DNA from: Bauldia sp. | GTDB lineage: Bacteria; Pseudomonadota; Alphaproteobacteria; Rhizobiales; Kaistiaceae | Assembly (NCBI RefSeq): GCF_020442045.1 | Contig: NZ_JAGRLA010000058.1 | Location: forward strand, 1-58,405 | Direction: 5' to 3' | Length of the DNA stretch: 58,405 nt | Shown here: one piece after another, positions 27,642-35,367 of the stretch | Layout: the number at the start of each line of letters is the position of its first letter | How positions within the stretch are numbered: the first letter of the stretch is position 1 | Made by a program: the position numbers and the translations under genes | The notes under the pieces: model-generated | Databases searched by the model: none | What the model was told of the DNA's origin: nothing | The model's input: only the letters and a program-made list of their open reading frames with translations

Positions 27642-28415
27642 TCAGAAGGCGACCATGCCGCCGTCGATGCCGACATCGGCGCCGGCCATGAAGGACGATC
27701 CCCCGGAGCAGAGGAACAGGATCACCGCCGCCACCTCGTCGGCCTCGGCGAAACGGCCGATCGGGGTCAGCTTCATGAAGGCGGCACGCTGTTCGTCGGT
27801 GACGTCGCGCTGGATGCCGGTCATCGTCGTGCCGGGCGACACGGAATTGATCTGGATGTTGTCCGGGGCGTGCTGGACGCCGGCCTGGCGGGTGAGGGCG
27901 AGGACGGCACCCTTTGACGCGCAATAGGCGGCCGCGTCGCGCAGGCCGATATGGGCGGCGGTCGAGGCGACGTTGACGATCTTGCCGGACTTCCTGGCGA
28001 TCATCATCGGCAGCACCGCCTTCATGCCGAGCCAGACGCCCTTGGCGTTGATGTCGAGGATGCGGTCCCAGATCTCCTCGCTCACCTCGTGCGGGCGGTC
28101 GCCGGGAACGGCGATGCCGGCATTGGCGACCAGGATATCGATGCGGCCGAACCGTTCGCCGATGTCGCTCACGACCCGTTCCCATCCCGCCGCGTCGCGG
28201 ACATCGAGACGAACGGCCAGCGCCTTGCCGCCGGCCGCCTCGATCTCCGCCGCCACCTCCTGCTCGCCGGCAATGTCGAGGCACACCACGGTGGCGCCGT
28301 CCTTCGCCAGCCCAAGGGCGGTGGCGCGGCCGATGCCGCTTCCGGCGCCGGTGACCAGCGCGACCTGGTCGTCGAAATCGAACGTCATCGCATCATCCCC
28401 CGTTTTGAACGTCAT
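27642..28415 (-). CDS. SDR family oxidoreductase
   Basis: A 257-residue classical short-chain dehydrogenase/reductase. The cofactor motif is TGAGSGIGRA with an acidic residue after strand 2 (VVCLDIAGE), indicating NAD preference. NAGI, an Asn in the ILDINAKG segment and the catalytic YCASKGA (Tyr-x-x-x-Lys) are present; PGTTMTG and a C-terminal GIDGGMVAF complete the fold. The ATG at 28415 overlaps the upstream stop (ATGA); an ATG at 28388 with GGGGGA upstream is equally possible. It is the last gene of the CoA-transferase/enoyl-CoA hydratase operon. The alcohol or hydroxyacid substrate is unknown. Confidence 0.88.
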   Translation of the reverse strand: MTFKTGDDAMTFDFDDQVALVTGAGSGIGRATALGLAKDGATVVCLDIAGEQEVAAEIEAAGGKALAVRLDVRDAAGWERVVSDIGERFGRIDILVANAGIAVPGDRPHEVSEEIWDRILDINAKGVWLGMKAVLPMMIARKSGKIVNVASTAAHIGLRDAAAYCASKGAVLALTRQAGVQHAPDNIQINSVSPGTTMTGIQRDVTDEQRAAFMKLTPIGRFAEADEVAAVILFLCSGGSSFMAGADVGIDGGMVAF

Positions 28416-29185
28416 GAGCCCTCGAAGCGCGGCCTGGCCTTCTCCAGGAAAGCGGAGACGCCGCGGCGGAAATCCTCGCTGCCATAGGCGGCGCGGATCA
28501 GATCGCCGTCGTCCGGCAAGCCCTCGACGACGACCCGGCGGAGCGCCTCGCGCGCCGCCCGCATGGTGATCGGGGCATGGGCGGAGATCGTATCGCAGAT
28601 CGCGGCGACGCGGCCGTCCATGGCGTCGCCGTCGACGATCTCGGTCAGGAACCCGCAGGACCTTGCTTCCTCGGCGGAAAGAAGCTCGGCGAGAAGCAGG
28701 AGTCGCTTCGCGCGCGACACCCCGAAGGCGGCGGCGAGGCGGGCGGCGTTGGCGATCGAGACGCAGTTGCCGACCGTGCGGGCGATCGGGATGCCGAAGC
28801 GGGCGCCAGGCGTGGCGACACGGATGTCGCAGGCGGCGGCGAGAACCAGGCCGCCGCCGACCGCCGCGCCGGTGATCGCGGCGACGGTCGGGACGGGAAG
28901 GCGCTCCAGCCGGTCGACGGTCGCGTCGATCGCCTGCTCATAGGCGATGCCGTCCTCGGCGGAGGTGAAGGAGGTGAAATGGGCGATATCGGTGCCCGCG
29001 ACGAAGCTCTCTCCGGCGCCGCGAAATACGGCGACGCGGACCGAGGAATCGCCGGCAATGGCGTCGCAGGCCTCGCCGAGCTCGCCATACATCGCCATGG
29101 TCATGGCGTTCCGCGCCGACGGGCGGTCGAAGACCACCGTCGCGACTCCGCCGGTGACGTCGAGGCGGACGCTGCCGTCGCTCAT
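28412..29185 (-). CDS. enoyl-CoA hydratase/isomerase family protein
   Basis: A 257-residue crotonase-fold protein. The first oxyanion-hole segment is AGTDIAHFTSF and the second is ITGAAVGGGLVLAAACDIRV, followed by PGARFGIPIARTVG. Helix LLAELLSAEEARSCGFLTEIV is also typical. It should act on an acyl-CoA, as hydratase, isomerase or hydrolase. Its position between a family III CoA-transferase and an SDR suggests a short CoA-thioester route: activation, hydration, oxidation. Start overlaps the CoA-transferase stop by four bases. Confidence 0.88.
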   Translation of the reverse strand: MSDGSVRLDVTGGVATVVFDRPSARNAMTMAMYGELGEACDAIAGDSSVRVAVFRGAGESFVAGTDIAHFTSFTSAEDGIAYEQAIDATVDRLERLPVPTVAAITGAAVGGGLVLAAACDIRVATPGARFGIPIARTVGNCVSIANAARLAAAFGVSRAKRLLLLAELLSAEEARSCGFLTEIVDGDAMDGRVAAICDTISAHAPITMRAAREALRRVVVEGLPDDGDLIRAAYGSEDFRRGVSAFLEKARPRFEGS

Positions 29186-30408
29186 TCCGCGGCCTGGGGA
29201 TGGTTGAGACGGTTTCGTGCCTCTTCATCGAAGCCGAGCTCGGCCAGGATCTCGTCGGTATGCTCGCCGAGACGCGGCGGATGGCGCCGGACCCGCTGGG
29301 GCGTGCCCGAAAGCTTGACCGGGTATCCGATGGTGCGAACCAGCCCCTCGACCGGGTGGTCGATCTCCATGGTCATGCCGCGCTCCCGGGCATGGTCGCT
29401 GCCGAGCGCTTGCTCGTAGTCGTAGATCGGTCCGGCGGGGACGCCCGCCTCGAGCATCAGGTCGATCCATTCGGCGGCGGGTTTACTCGCGAAGGTCGTC
29501 TCGAGGTCGGCGACGAGCGCCTCGCGGTTGGCGAGACGGTCGGTGATCGAGCCGTAATCGGGATGCTCGAGGAGGTCGGGCCGGTCCATCAGGTCGCAGA
29601 GGCGCTGCCAGAGCCGGTCATTGTTGGCGCCCATGACGAAATAGTCGTCCGCGGCCTTGACCGCCTGGTAGGGCGCGCTCATCCGGTTGGCGGTGCCGAT
29701 GCGGCCGGGAACCCGGCCGGTACCCCAGTACTCGGCAATGTCCCAGATCGCGAAGGCGATTCCAGCCTCGAAGAGAGAGGCGTCGATATGCTGGCCAAGG
29801 CCGGTCTTCTGCCGTCCGATATAGGCGGCGAGGATCGCGTAGAGGGCGAAGAGGGCACAGCCGATGTCGGTGACCGGAACGCCGGACTTGGCGGGGGGGC
29901 CATCGGGATGGCCGGTGATGCTCATGATTCCCGACATCGCCTGCGCCATCAGGTCGAAGCCCGGGCGCTGCGACCACGGCCCGGTCTGGCCGAAGCCGGA
30001 GATCGAGGCGTAGATCAGCCCGGGGTTGATCTCCTTCAGCGTCTCGTAGTCGATGCCGAGGCGCTTCACGGCGCCGGGACGGTAGTTCTCGACCAGCACG
30101 TCGGCGGTCCTGACCAGCCGATAGAAGGCTTCGCGGCCTTCGTCCGTCTTGAGGTCGAGGGCGATCGACCGCTTGTTGCGGTTCATGATGATGAAGCCGA
30201 GGCTGTCGCTGCCCTTGAGGCGGAAGCCCATGGCACCGCGCGTCTGGTCGCCGCCCTTCGGGGGCTCGATCTTGATGACATCCGCCCCGAGATCGCCGAG
30301 CATCATCGAGCAGAAAGGGCCGGCCATCACCTGGCTCACGTCGAGGACGCGGATGCCTTCGAGGGGGAGCGGCGGCTTTTCGTCCTGGGCGGGAAGTTCT
30401 GTTGTCAT
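29182..30408 (-). CDS. CaiB/BaiF (family III) CoA-transferase
   Basis: A 408-residue family III CoA-transferase, which moves CoA between carboxylic acids by a covalent aspartyl intermediate. The N-terminus IRVLDVSQVMAGPFCSMMLG then DLGADVIKIEPP is characteristic, and the catalytic aspartate is Asp152 (RPGFDLMAQAMSG). RGMTMEIDHP near the C-terminus is also typical. The ATG at 30408 has GAGGTCAGCG upstream. It heads the minus-strand operon with the enoyl-CoA hydratase and SDR genes, and a perfect palindromic operator lies 70-85 bases upstream. Confidence 0.93.
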   Translation of the reverse strand: MTTELPAQDEKPPLPLEGIRVLDVSQVMAGPFCSMMLGDLGADVIKIEPPKGGDQTRGAMGFRLKGSDSLGFIIMNRNKRSIALDLKTDEGREAFYRLVRTADVLVENYRPGAVKRLGIDYETLKEINPGLIYASISGFGQTGPWSQRPGFDLMAQAMSGIMSITGHPDGPPAKSGVPVTDIGCALFALYAILAAYIGRQKTGLGQHIDASLFEAGIAFAIWDIAEYWGTGRVPGRIGTANRMSAPYQAVKAADDYFVMGANNDRLWQRLCDLMDRPDLLEHPDYGSITDRLANREALVADLETTFASKPAAEWIDLMLEAGVPAGPIYDYEQALGSDHARERGMTMEIDHPVEGLVRTIGYPVKLSGTPQRVRRHPPRLGEHTDEILAELGFDEEARNRLNHPQAAE

Positions 30409-30477
30409 CGCTGACCTCGCATCTGAAGCACGTCGAGATAGAGGCCCGGCAAGTGGCCCGTCGAATCTTGATTATGA

Positions 30478-30493
30478 ATTATGAATTCATAAT
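30478..30493. promoter_or_regulatory. palindromic operator, probably for the FCD-type GntR regulator
   Basis: ATTATGAATTCATAAT is a perfect 16-base palindrome in an AT-rich island between the GntR gene's stop (30524) and the CoA-transferase start (30408). The flanking TGAATTAT (30475-30482) repeats half of it. AT-rich palindromes of this kind are usual targets of GntR regulators. A related word lies upstream of the regulator itself. Confidence 0.5.
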
Positions 30494-30523
30494 CGTCGAC
30501 GCGATCGTTGGCAAGTTTCGTCG

Positions 30524-31222
30524 TCATTTGGTGGCGGCCAGCGCGGTCGTGGGCGCCAGTGACTGGCGCGAGACATCCGCCGCCGTCTCGGTGAGGTGCT
30601 GCTTGAGGATAACGGCAAGGCGCTGGCCGTCGCGACGGTCCAGGGCATCCATGATCCGTTCGTGATCGTCGACGGCCTTCTGCCAGTCGGTCTCGCGCTT
30701 GTCGACAAGGAAGCGAACCAGGTGGATGCGTCCAAGAAGCTGCCTGTACATCTCCGAAAGGGACGCGTTCCCGGCGATGTCGAAAAGCGTCTGGTGGAAC
30801 TGTCGGTTGATGCGCCGGTAGGGCCCTTCCTCGCCGTAGTGAAAGTGATCCAGCATCCGCCCGTGAAGCGTGCGCAGCCTCTGGAGATCGGCGTCGCCCA
30901 GCCGGGCGCAGGCGAGCTCGCCAGCCAATGCTTCGAGCGCGCCGAGGATCGGGAAGAGCTCGTCGATCTCTTCCTCGGTGATCCGGGCGACGACGGCGCC
31001 CCGGTTTGGCACGAGTTGAACCAGGCCTTCCGCGGCCAGTGCCTTCAAGCATTCGCGCAACGGCGTGCGCGAGACGCCGAAATGCTCCGTCAGGACGCGC
31101 TCGGAGATCTTCTCTCCCGGCTTGAGCTTGCCGTCGATGATCATGTCCCGCATGCCCTCGACCAGCTCGTCATGGAGACTCCGCCGGGTGAGGGGCGCGG
31201 ACTTCAACTCGCTTGCGGCCAT
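30524..31222 (-). CDS. GntR family transcriptional regulator, FCD (FadR) type
   Basis: A 232-residue regulator. The N-terminal winged helix-turn-helix includes VEGMRDMIIDGKLKPGEKIS, ERVLTEHFGVSRTPLRECLK and GLVQLVPNRGAVVARI. The C-terminal all-helical FCD ligand domain carries metal/ligand-site residues in HGRMLDHFHYGEE, NRQFHQTLFDIAGNASL and HERIMDALDRRD. FCD proteins sense organic acids. It lies between the CoA-transferase operon and the divergent ten-gene operon and probably controls both. ATG at 31222 with a weak ribosome site. Confidence 0.92.
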   Translation of the reverse strand: MAASELKSAPLTRRSLHDELVEGMRDMIIDGKLKPGEKISERVLTEHFGVSRTPLRECLKALAAEGLVQLVPNRGAVVARITEEEIDELFPILGALEALAGELACARLGDADLQRLRTLHGRMLDHFHYGEEGPYRRINRQFHQTLFDIAGNASLSEMYRQLLGRIHLVRFLVDKRETDWQKAVDDHERIMDALDRRDGQRLAVILKQHLTETAADVSRQSLAPTTALAATK

Positions 31223-31302
31223 GGGAGATGCTTTCGAATCGAGGCGGTCATTTCACAGGATGATCAAAACCAGTTCAACAACCGCATACAAAAAGTGCAT
31301 AC

Positions 31303-31315
31303 ATAATTCAATTAT
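31303..31315. promoter_or_regulatory. second candidate GntR (FCD) operator
   Basis: ATAATT-C-AATTAT is a 13-base perfect inverted repeat in the AT-rich part of the 213-base gap between the divergent GntR gene and the ten-gene plus-strand operon. It shares the word ATAATTCA with the flank of the 30478-30493 palindrome. GCATACA occurs twice just upstream (about 31284 and 31297). Confidence 0.35.
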
Positions 31316-31435
31316 TGTGTTACGCATTGCGAGCGTGCTTGGGGAGCGTTGGGGGGTGCCCGTCTTTGGCGGTGCCGGACAAGTGTGGTGTCACGCTCCG
31401 CAAATGCGTGCGGATTCAAAACAGGGAGCGCATCC

Positions 31436-32761
31436 ATGTCATTCCGTTTTGGTTTCAGTCGGACCTCCACGATGCTGTTTGCTGCGGCGGCAGCCTTTTC
31501 CTTCTCCGCACATGCCGAGGAGAAGGGCCTCGGGTTCTCGCTGGACGACGTCAGCGCGGGAACCGACATTCCGAAGGTCGAGGTCAGCCTCGGTATGCGG
31601 CCTTTTGCGAATGACCTCATCTTCGTGGCCGGCATCAAGCTCGGCTACTATGACGACGTCGGGATCAAGATCACGCCCGAGCCGTATGGCCGCAAGGTCC
31701 TGATCGACCAGGCGATCCCGCTCCTGATCAACAAGCAAATCGATATGCAGGCGCTTTATCCGCCGGACGTGATCGCGGCGATGGATTCGGTGAAGAACAT
31801 CCGTTTCATCGCCCTAACCGATCTCTTCCAGGGTTTCGCCGTGCTCGCCCATCCCGACACCGGGGCAAAGACGGTGAATGACTTCATGGGCGAGGGCATG
31901 TCCTTCGAGGACGCGATGAAGGCCACCATGGCCCAGCTCAAGGGCAAGAAGTTCGCCACGGCGCCGAATATCGACAATCGGATATTCCTGGACACGGCGT
32001 TCAAGCTCGGCGGCATGGACATGACCGAGGACACTGACCTGGTCATCACGCCGGACGCCAATGCCCAGCAACTCGCGTCCAGCGGCCAGGTGGAGTTCCA
32101 GTCGCCGACCGGTGCCCCCTTCACCGCCCAGCTTCGCGGTGCCGGGTGGATACCGCTGGTCACCCCGATCGACATCCTGACCTTCATGCCTGCGGGGCCG
32201 GGGTCGCCGACGGCCGCGCTCGTCGGCACGCCGGGCGTGGCGGCCGATGCCGACTGGGCGAAGGAGAACCCGGAGACGGTGCTGCGTTTCCTCTCGGTGA
32301 TGTTCCGCATCATCCGTGACGAGAAGGCGGATCCGGAGCATGTACTCGGCTCCATGCTCGACTACGTCAATGCCTTCGCCGGTACCAGCCTCGACGTCGA
32401 AGGCCTGAAGGTGACGATCGATTCGCTGAGCCCGCTGTCGGACTTTACCTTCCAGGAAAACTACTGCGACAAGACGGATTCGGCGCTTTACTACCGCACC
32501 GCTTTCGATGCCGCCGCGAGGTTCAACATCGAAAAGAGCGTCCTGCCGGATGTCGAATATGATGCCGACGACGTGATCTGGGCCTGCGACGCCTATCACG
32601 ATCTGGTCGAGCTGAAGGCCGCTTCAGACGAACTGATGAAGAAGGTCGGGGGTATGGAACTCCCGGGCGACAAGCAGGCGCTGGTCGACAAGGCGAAGGC
32701 TCAGTACGACAACTTCAACTACCTTGACGCCTATCGCATCCTCAGCGCCGCAGCCGAATGA
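31436..32761 (+). CDS. ABC transporter substrate-binding protein, NMT1/THI5-like
   Basis: A 441-residue periplasmic binding protein of the NMT1/SsuA group (nitrate, sulfonate, taurine, pyrimidine precursors). The signal peptide is MSFRFGFSRTSTMLFAAAAA with cleavage after SAHA. VEVSLGMRPFANDLIFVAGI matches the family start; FATAPNIDNRIFL and VEFQSPTGAPFTAQLRGAGW belong to the ligand cleft. It is longer than typical SsuA (about 320), with an extra C-terminal helical region. The ATG at 31436 has CAGGGAG upstream. It is the first gene of the ten-gene operon and its stop overlaps the permease start. Confidence 0.88.
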   Translation: MSFRFGFSRTSTMLFAAAAAFSFSAHAEEKGLGFSLDDVSAGTDIPKVEVSLGMRPFANDLIFVAGIKLGYYDDVGIKITPEPYGRKVLIDQAIPLLINKQIDMQALYPPDVIAAMDSVKNIRFIALTDLFQGFAVLAHPDTGAKTVNDFMGEGMSFEDAMKATMAQLKGKKFATAPNIDNRIFLDTAFKLGGMDMTEDTDLVITPDANAQQLASSGQVEFQSPTGAPFTAQLRGAGWIPLVTPIDILTFMPAGPGSPTAALVGTPGVAADADWAKENPETVLRFLSVMFRIIRDEKADPEHVLGSMLDYVNAFAGTSLDVEGLKVTIDSLSPLSDFTFQENYCDKTDSALYYRTAFDAAARFNIEKSVLPDVEYDADDVIWACDAYHDLVELKAASDELMKKVGGMELPGDKQALVDKAKAQYDNFNYLDAYRILSAAAE

Positions 32762-33609
32762 CGGAACCGGGTACAGGCGCCGCCAGCCCCCTGGCGGGTG
32801 GCGCCCCCGAGCAAAGGCGACCAGCGGCCTGGGGCCGCTGGCTCGCGCATTTCCTGGTCGCACCCAGCGGCGTCCTGCTCTTTCTTGCCGTCTGGACGAT
32901 CCTCGCCATCGAACTGCCGCCGAGCCGGCTCGTCTCGCCCTATGCGGTCGCCGTCGACCTCTGGAACAACTTTCTCCGGTCGCCACGGCTCGAGGTATTC
33001 GGCCTCGGCCGGACCGGCTACGGCGCTCTTCTGCTCTACACGACGCGCAACGTCCTGGTCGGGCTTGTCGTCGGTAGCGCGGTCGGCATTGTCGTCGGGA
33101 TTGCCAGCGCACGCCTCCGTCCGCTGCGCCTGATCGTTGACCCGATCGTGCTCGTTCTCGGTACGGTGCCGGTCCTGGTGGCTGCTCCTCTCTTCCTTCT
33201 GTGGTTCGGTGTCGTCCCGTTCACGCAGGTGCTGTTGGTCGGGGGCTACAGCGCCGTGATGATGGTGATCTTCGCCCAGCGCGCCGCCGCCAATGTCGAT
33301 CCGGTCTACGAGAAATCCGCGATGGCGCGGGGCGCCTCGTGGCGGGACCGGCTGTTCCTGGTGCTGATCCCGGGCACGCTTCCGGAAATCCTCGGTGGCC
33401 TGCGCATCACGCTTGCCAGCGCCTGGGGGCTCGAGACCTTCGCCGAGATCCTCGGTGCGCCGAGCGGCATCGGTCAGGCGATCAAGACCCTCACCAACGT
33501 CAACAACGTCGCTGGCATGCTGGCCTGTGTCAGCCTCGTCGCCTTGACGGCAATCATTATGGACATGCTGCTCGTCGCGCTTGCCCGGTGGGTCACGCGG
33601 TGGGCTTGA
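32758..33609 (+). CDS. NitT/TauT-type ABC transporter permease (first)
   Basis: A 283-residue inner-membrane permease of the BPD_transp_1 superfamily (SsuC/TauC type), about six TM helices. The EAA loop that docks on the ATPase is YEKSAMARGASWRDRLFLV, followed by LIPGTLPEILGGLRITLASA with its family G-L-R pattern. It overlaps the binding-protein stop (ATGA). A second permease with the same fold lies after the ATPase, so the translocation pore is probably a heterodimer. Confidence 0.9.
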   Translation: MTEPGTGAASPLAGGAPEQRRPAAWGRWLAHFLVAPSGVLLFLAVWTILAIELPPSRLVSPYAVAVDLWNNFLRSPRLEVFGLGRTGYGALLLYTTRNVLVGLVVGSAVGIVVGIASARLRPLRLIVDPIVLVLGTVPVLVAAPLFLLWFGVVPFTQVLLVGGYSAVMMVIFAQRAAANVDPVYEKSAMARGASWRDRLFLVLIPGTLPEILGGLRITLASAWGLETFAEILGAPSGIGQAIKTLTNVNNVAGMLACVSLVALTAIIMDMLLVALARWVTRWA

Positions 33610-33619
33610 GAACGGGGCA

Positions 33620-34390
33620 ATGTTGATGGTCGAAACCCAATCCGCCGTCTCGATCGACAGGCTTTCGGTCGTTTTCGAGCGCGACGACGGTACCCGAGTG
33701 CAGGCGCTACGCGACGTCTCGCTGGACATCGGCGAGGGGGAGTTCGTCTGCGTGCTCGGCCGCTCCGGACACGGCAAGACGACGCTTCTCAACGTGGTCG
33801 CGGGTCTGATCCCCTCATATTCGGGCGATGTGCGCGTGCTTGGGAAGCCGGTCAAGGCGCCTGGCGTCGATCGTGGCGTCATCTTCCAGAAGGACGCGGT
33901 CTTTCCATGGATGCGGGTGGAGGACAATGTCGCCTTCGGGCTGAGAGTATCCGGGATGCCGAAGCCCGAACGGTTGCGCGTCGCCCGCGAGCACCTCGAT
34001 CTGGTCGGGCTCCGCAATGTCCCGCGCGCCTGGCCGCGCGAGCTGTCCGGCGGCATGCGCGCCCGTGTGGCAGTGGCCGGGGTCTTTGCCAGCGATCCAC
34101 CGATCCTTCTCGCCGACGAGCCGTTCGGCGCCCTCGACTATGTCACCCGGCGCCAGCTTCAGGATGTGCTTCTCAGCCTGTGGGAGCGGACCGGGAAGAC
34201 GATCATGTTCGTCACCCACGACGTCGATGAAGCTCTACGGTTGGCGACGCGCGTGATCGTCGTCTCCAACGGCAGCGTGGTCGAGGACCAGGCGGTGGAC
34301 CTGCCCATGCCGAGAAGCGATGACGCATTGGCGACGCCGCGCGGCCTGGAACTGAGGCACCTGCTTCTCCACCACATAGGGCTGGAATAG
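33620..34390 (+). CDS. NitT/TauT-type ABC transporter ATP-binding protein
   Basis: A 256-residue single-domain ATPase of the SsuB/TauB group. Walker A is GRSGHGKTT (with His where Ser or Cys is usual), the Q-loop is VIFQKDAVFPWMRV, the signature is ELSGGMRARVAVAG, Walker B is PILLADEPFGALDY and the H-switch is FVTHDVDEAL. The start is ATG at 33620 or 33626. It is placed between the two permease genes and powers the importer for the operon's substrate. Confidence 0.93.
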   Translation: MLMVETQSAVSIDRLSVVFERDDGTRVQALRDVSLDIGEGEFVCVLGRSGHGKTTLLNVVAGLIPSYSGDVRVLGKPVKAPGVDRGVIFQKDAVFPWMRVEDNVAFGLRVSGMPKPERLRVAREHLDLVGLRNVPRAWPRELSGGMRARVAVAGVFASDPPILLADEPFGALDYVTRRQLQDVLLSLWERTGKTIMFVTHDVDEALRLATRVIVVSNGSVVEDQAVDLPMPRSDDALATPRGLELRHLLLHHIGLE

Positions 34391-34392
34391 CG

Positions 34393-35247
34393 ATGGCGTC
34401 CCGGCGTGAGCGACTCGTTTCAGTCGCCAGCGGAATTGGCGTCTTCGTTGCGCTGGTTCTCCTGTGGGAACTGCTGTCTCGCATCGTAACCGCCACCGGC
34501 AGCTACGACGAACCGCTTGTCCCGGGCTGGGGCTATCTCTGGAGCAATTCGCTGTTGCGGATGGCGGATTACTGGGATGGCAGCCTTGGCATCCCGTCGA
34601 CGGTCGAGGGAGATCCGCCGACTTACGCCGCGGCCATTCTGGCGCTCGGCAAGGCGTCGTTGATCACCTTCCAACGGGTGCTGATCGGTCTCGTCGCCGG
34701 GGTCGTTGTCGGCGTCGGGCTCGGCGTCCTCGTTTCCATGTCGTCGCTCGCGCGCCGGCTGCTCGCGCCGAGCGTCCACATCCTGCGCATGACGCCCTTC
34801 CTGGCGATGATTCCGCTCTTCAATCTGTGGTTCGGGGCGGCGACCATAGGGATCATCCTCTTTGTCGCCTATGGCGTCGGCGTGATCATGTTCATCGGTG
34901 CGATCAACGCGGTCGGCAACGTTCCACGCGTCTATTTCGACCGTGCAGCTACCGCCGGGGCGGGTCTCGCCACGCGATACCGGCTGATCGTCATGCCAGC
35001 CATCGTTCCGGAGCTTCGCGCCTCGCTGTTGTTGAGCATAGGCCTCGCCTGGAGCCTCGTGGTGGCCGGCGAACTGCTCGGCGCTCAGGAGGGGCTCGGC
35101 GTGATCGTGATCTACGCGCTGCAATTCGCCTATACCGGGCGCGTGATGATCATCGCTTTCCTTTTCATTCTCTATGCCGGGATCAGCTTTGCACTCGTGG
35201 AAGCGGTGTCGCGCTGGTTTATCCGCTGGCATCATCAGACAACATGA
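34393..35247 (+). CDS. NitT/TauT-type ABC transporter permease (second)
   Basis: A 284-residue permease of the same superfamily as the one at 32758-33609. Hydrophobic helices include SGIGVFVALVLLWELLSRIV and LIGLVAGVVVGVGLGVLVSM; the EAA loop region is YFDRAATAGAGLATRYRLIV then MPAIVPELRASLLLSIGLAW. It starts 2 bases after the ATPase stop. A 120-base gap separates it from the ring-opening amidohydrolase, the longest gap in this operon. Confidence 0.9.
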   Translation: MASRRERLVSVASGIGVFVALVLLWELLSRIVTATGSYDEPLVPGWGYLWSNSLLRMADYWDGSLGIPSTVEGDPPTYAAAILALGKASLITFQRVLIGLVAGVVVGVGLGVLVSMSSLARRLLAPSVHILRMTPFLAMIPLFNLWFGAATIGIILFVAYGVGVIMFIGAINAVGNVPRVYFDRAATAGAGLATRYRLIVMPAIVPELRASLLLSIGLAWSLVVAGELLGAQEGLGVIVIYALQFAYTGRVMIIAFLFILYAGISFALVEAVSRWFIRWHHQTT

Positions 35248-35269
35248 TCGTCATAATTGGATAGACATC

Positions 35270-35277
35270 TGACCTCT
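35270..35277 (+). promoter_or_regulatory. half-site matching the unit 3 GntR palindrome
   Basis: TGACCTCT, identical to one arm of the perfect palindrome at 50374-50395, lies in the 120-base gap before the second ring-opening amidohydrolase. The other arm is not conserved at the N6 spacing, although ACCT-N5-AGGT overlaps it. It could be chance; it would matter if the unit 3 regulator also acts on unit 2. Confidence 0.25.
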
Positions 35278-35367
35278 GATAGGTTGGAATGACGAGATGA
35301 AGGCCGACCTCAGGGTCCGGCGGGCGTCGCTCCTGTGTCGGGGCGAGCCGATGGGAGCAGCGTCCGT

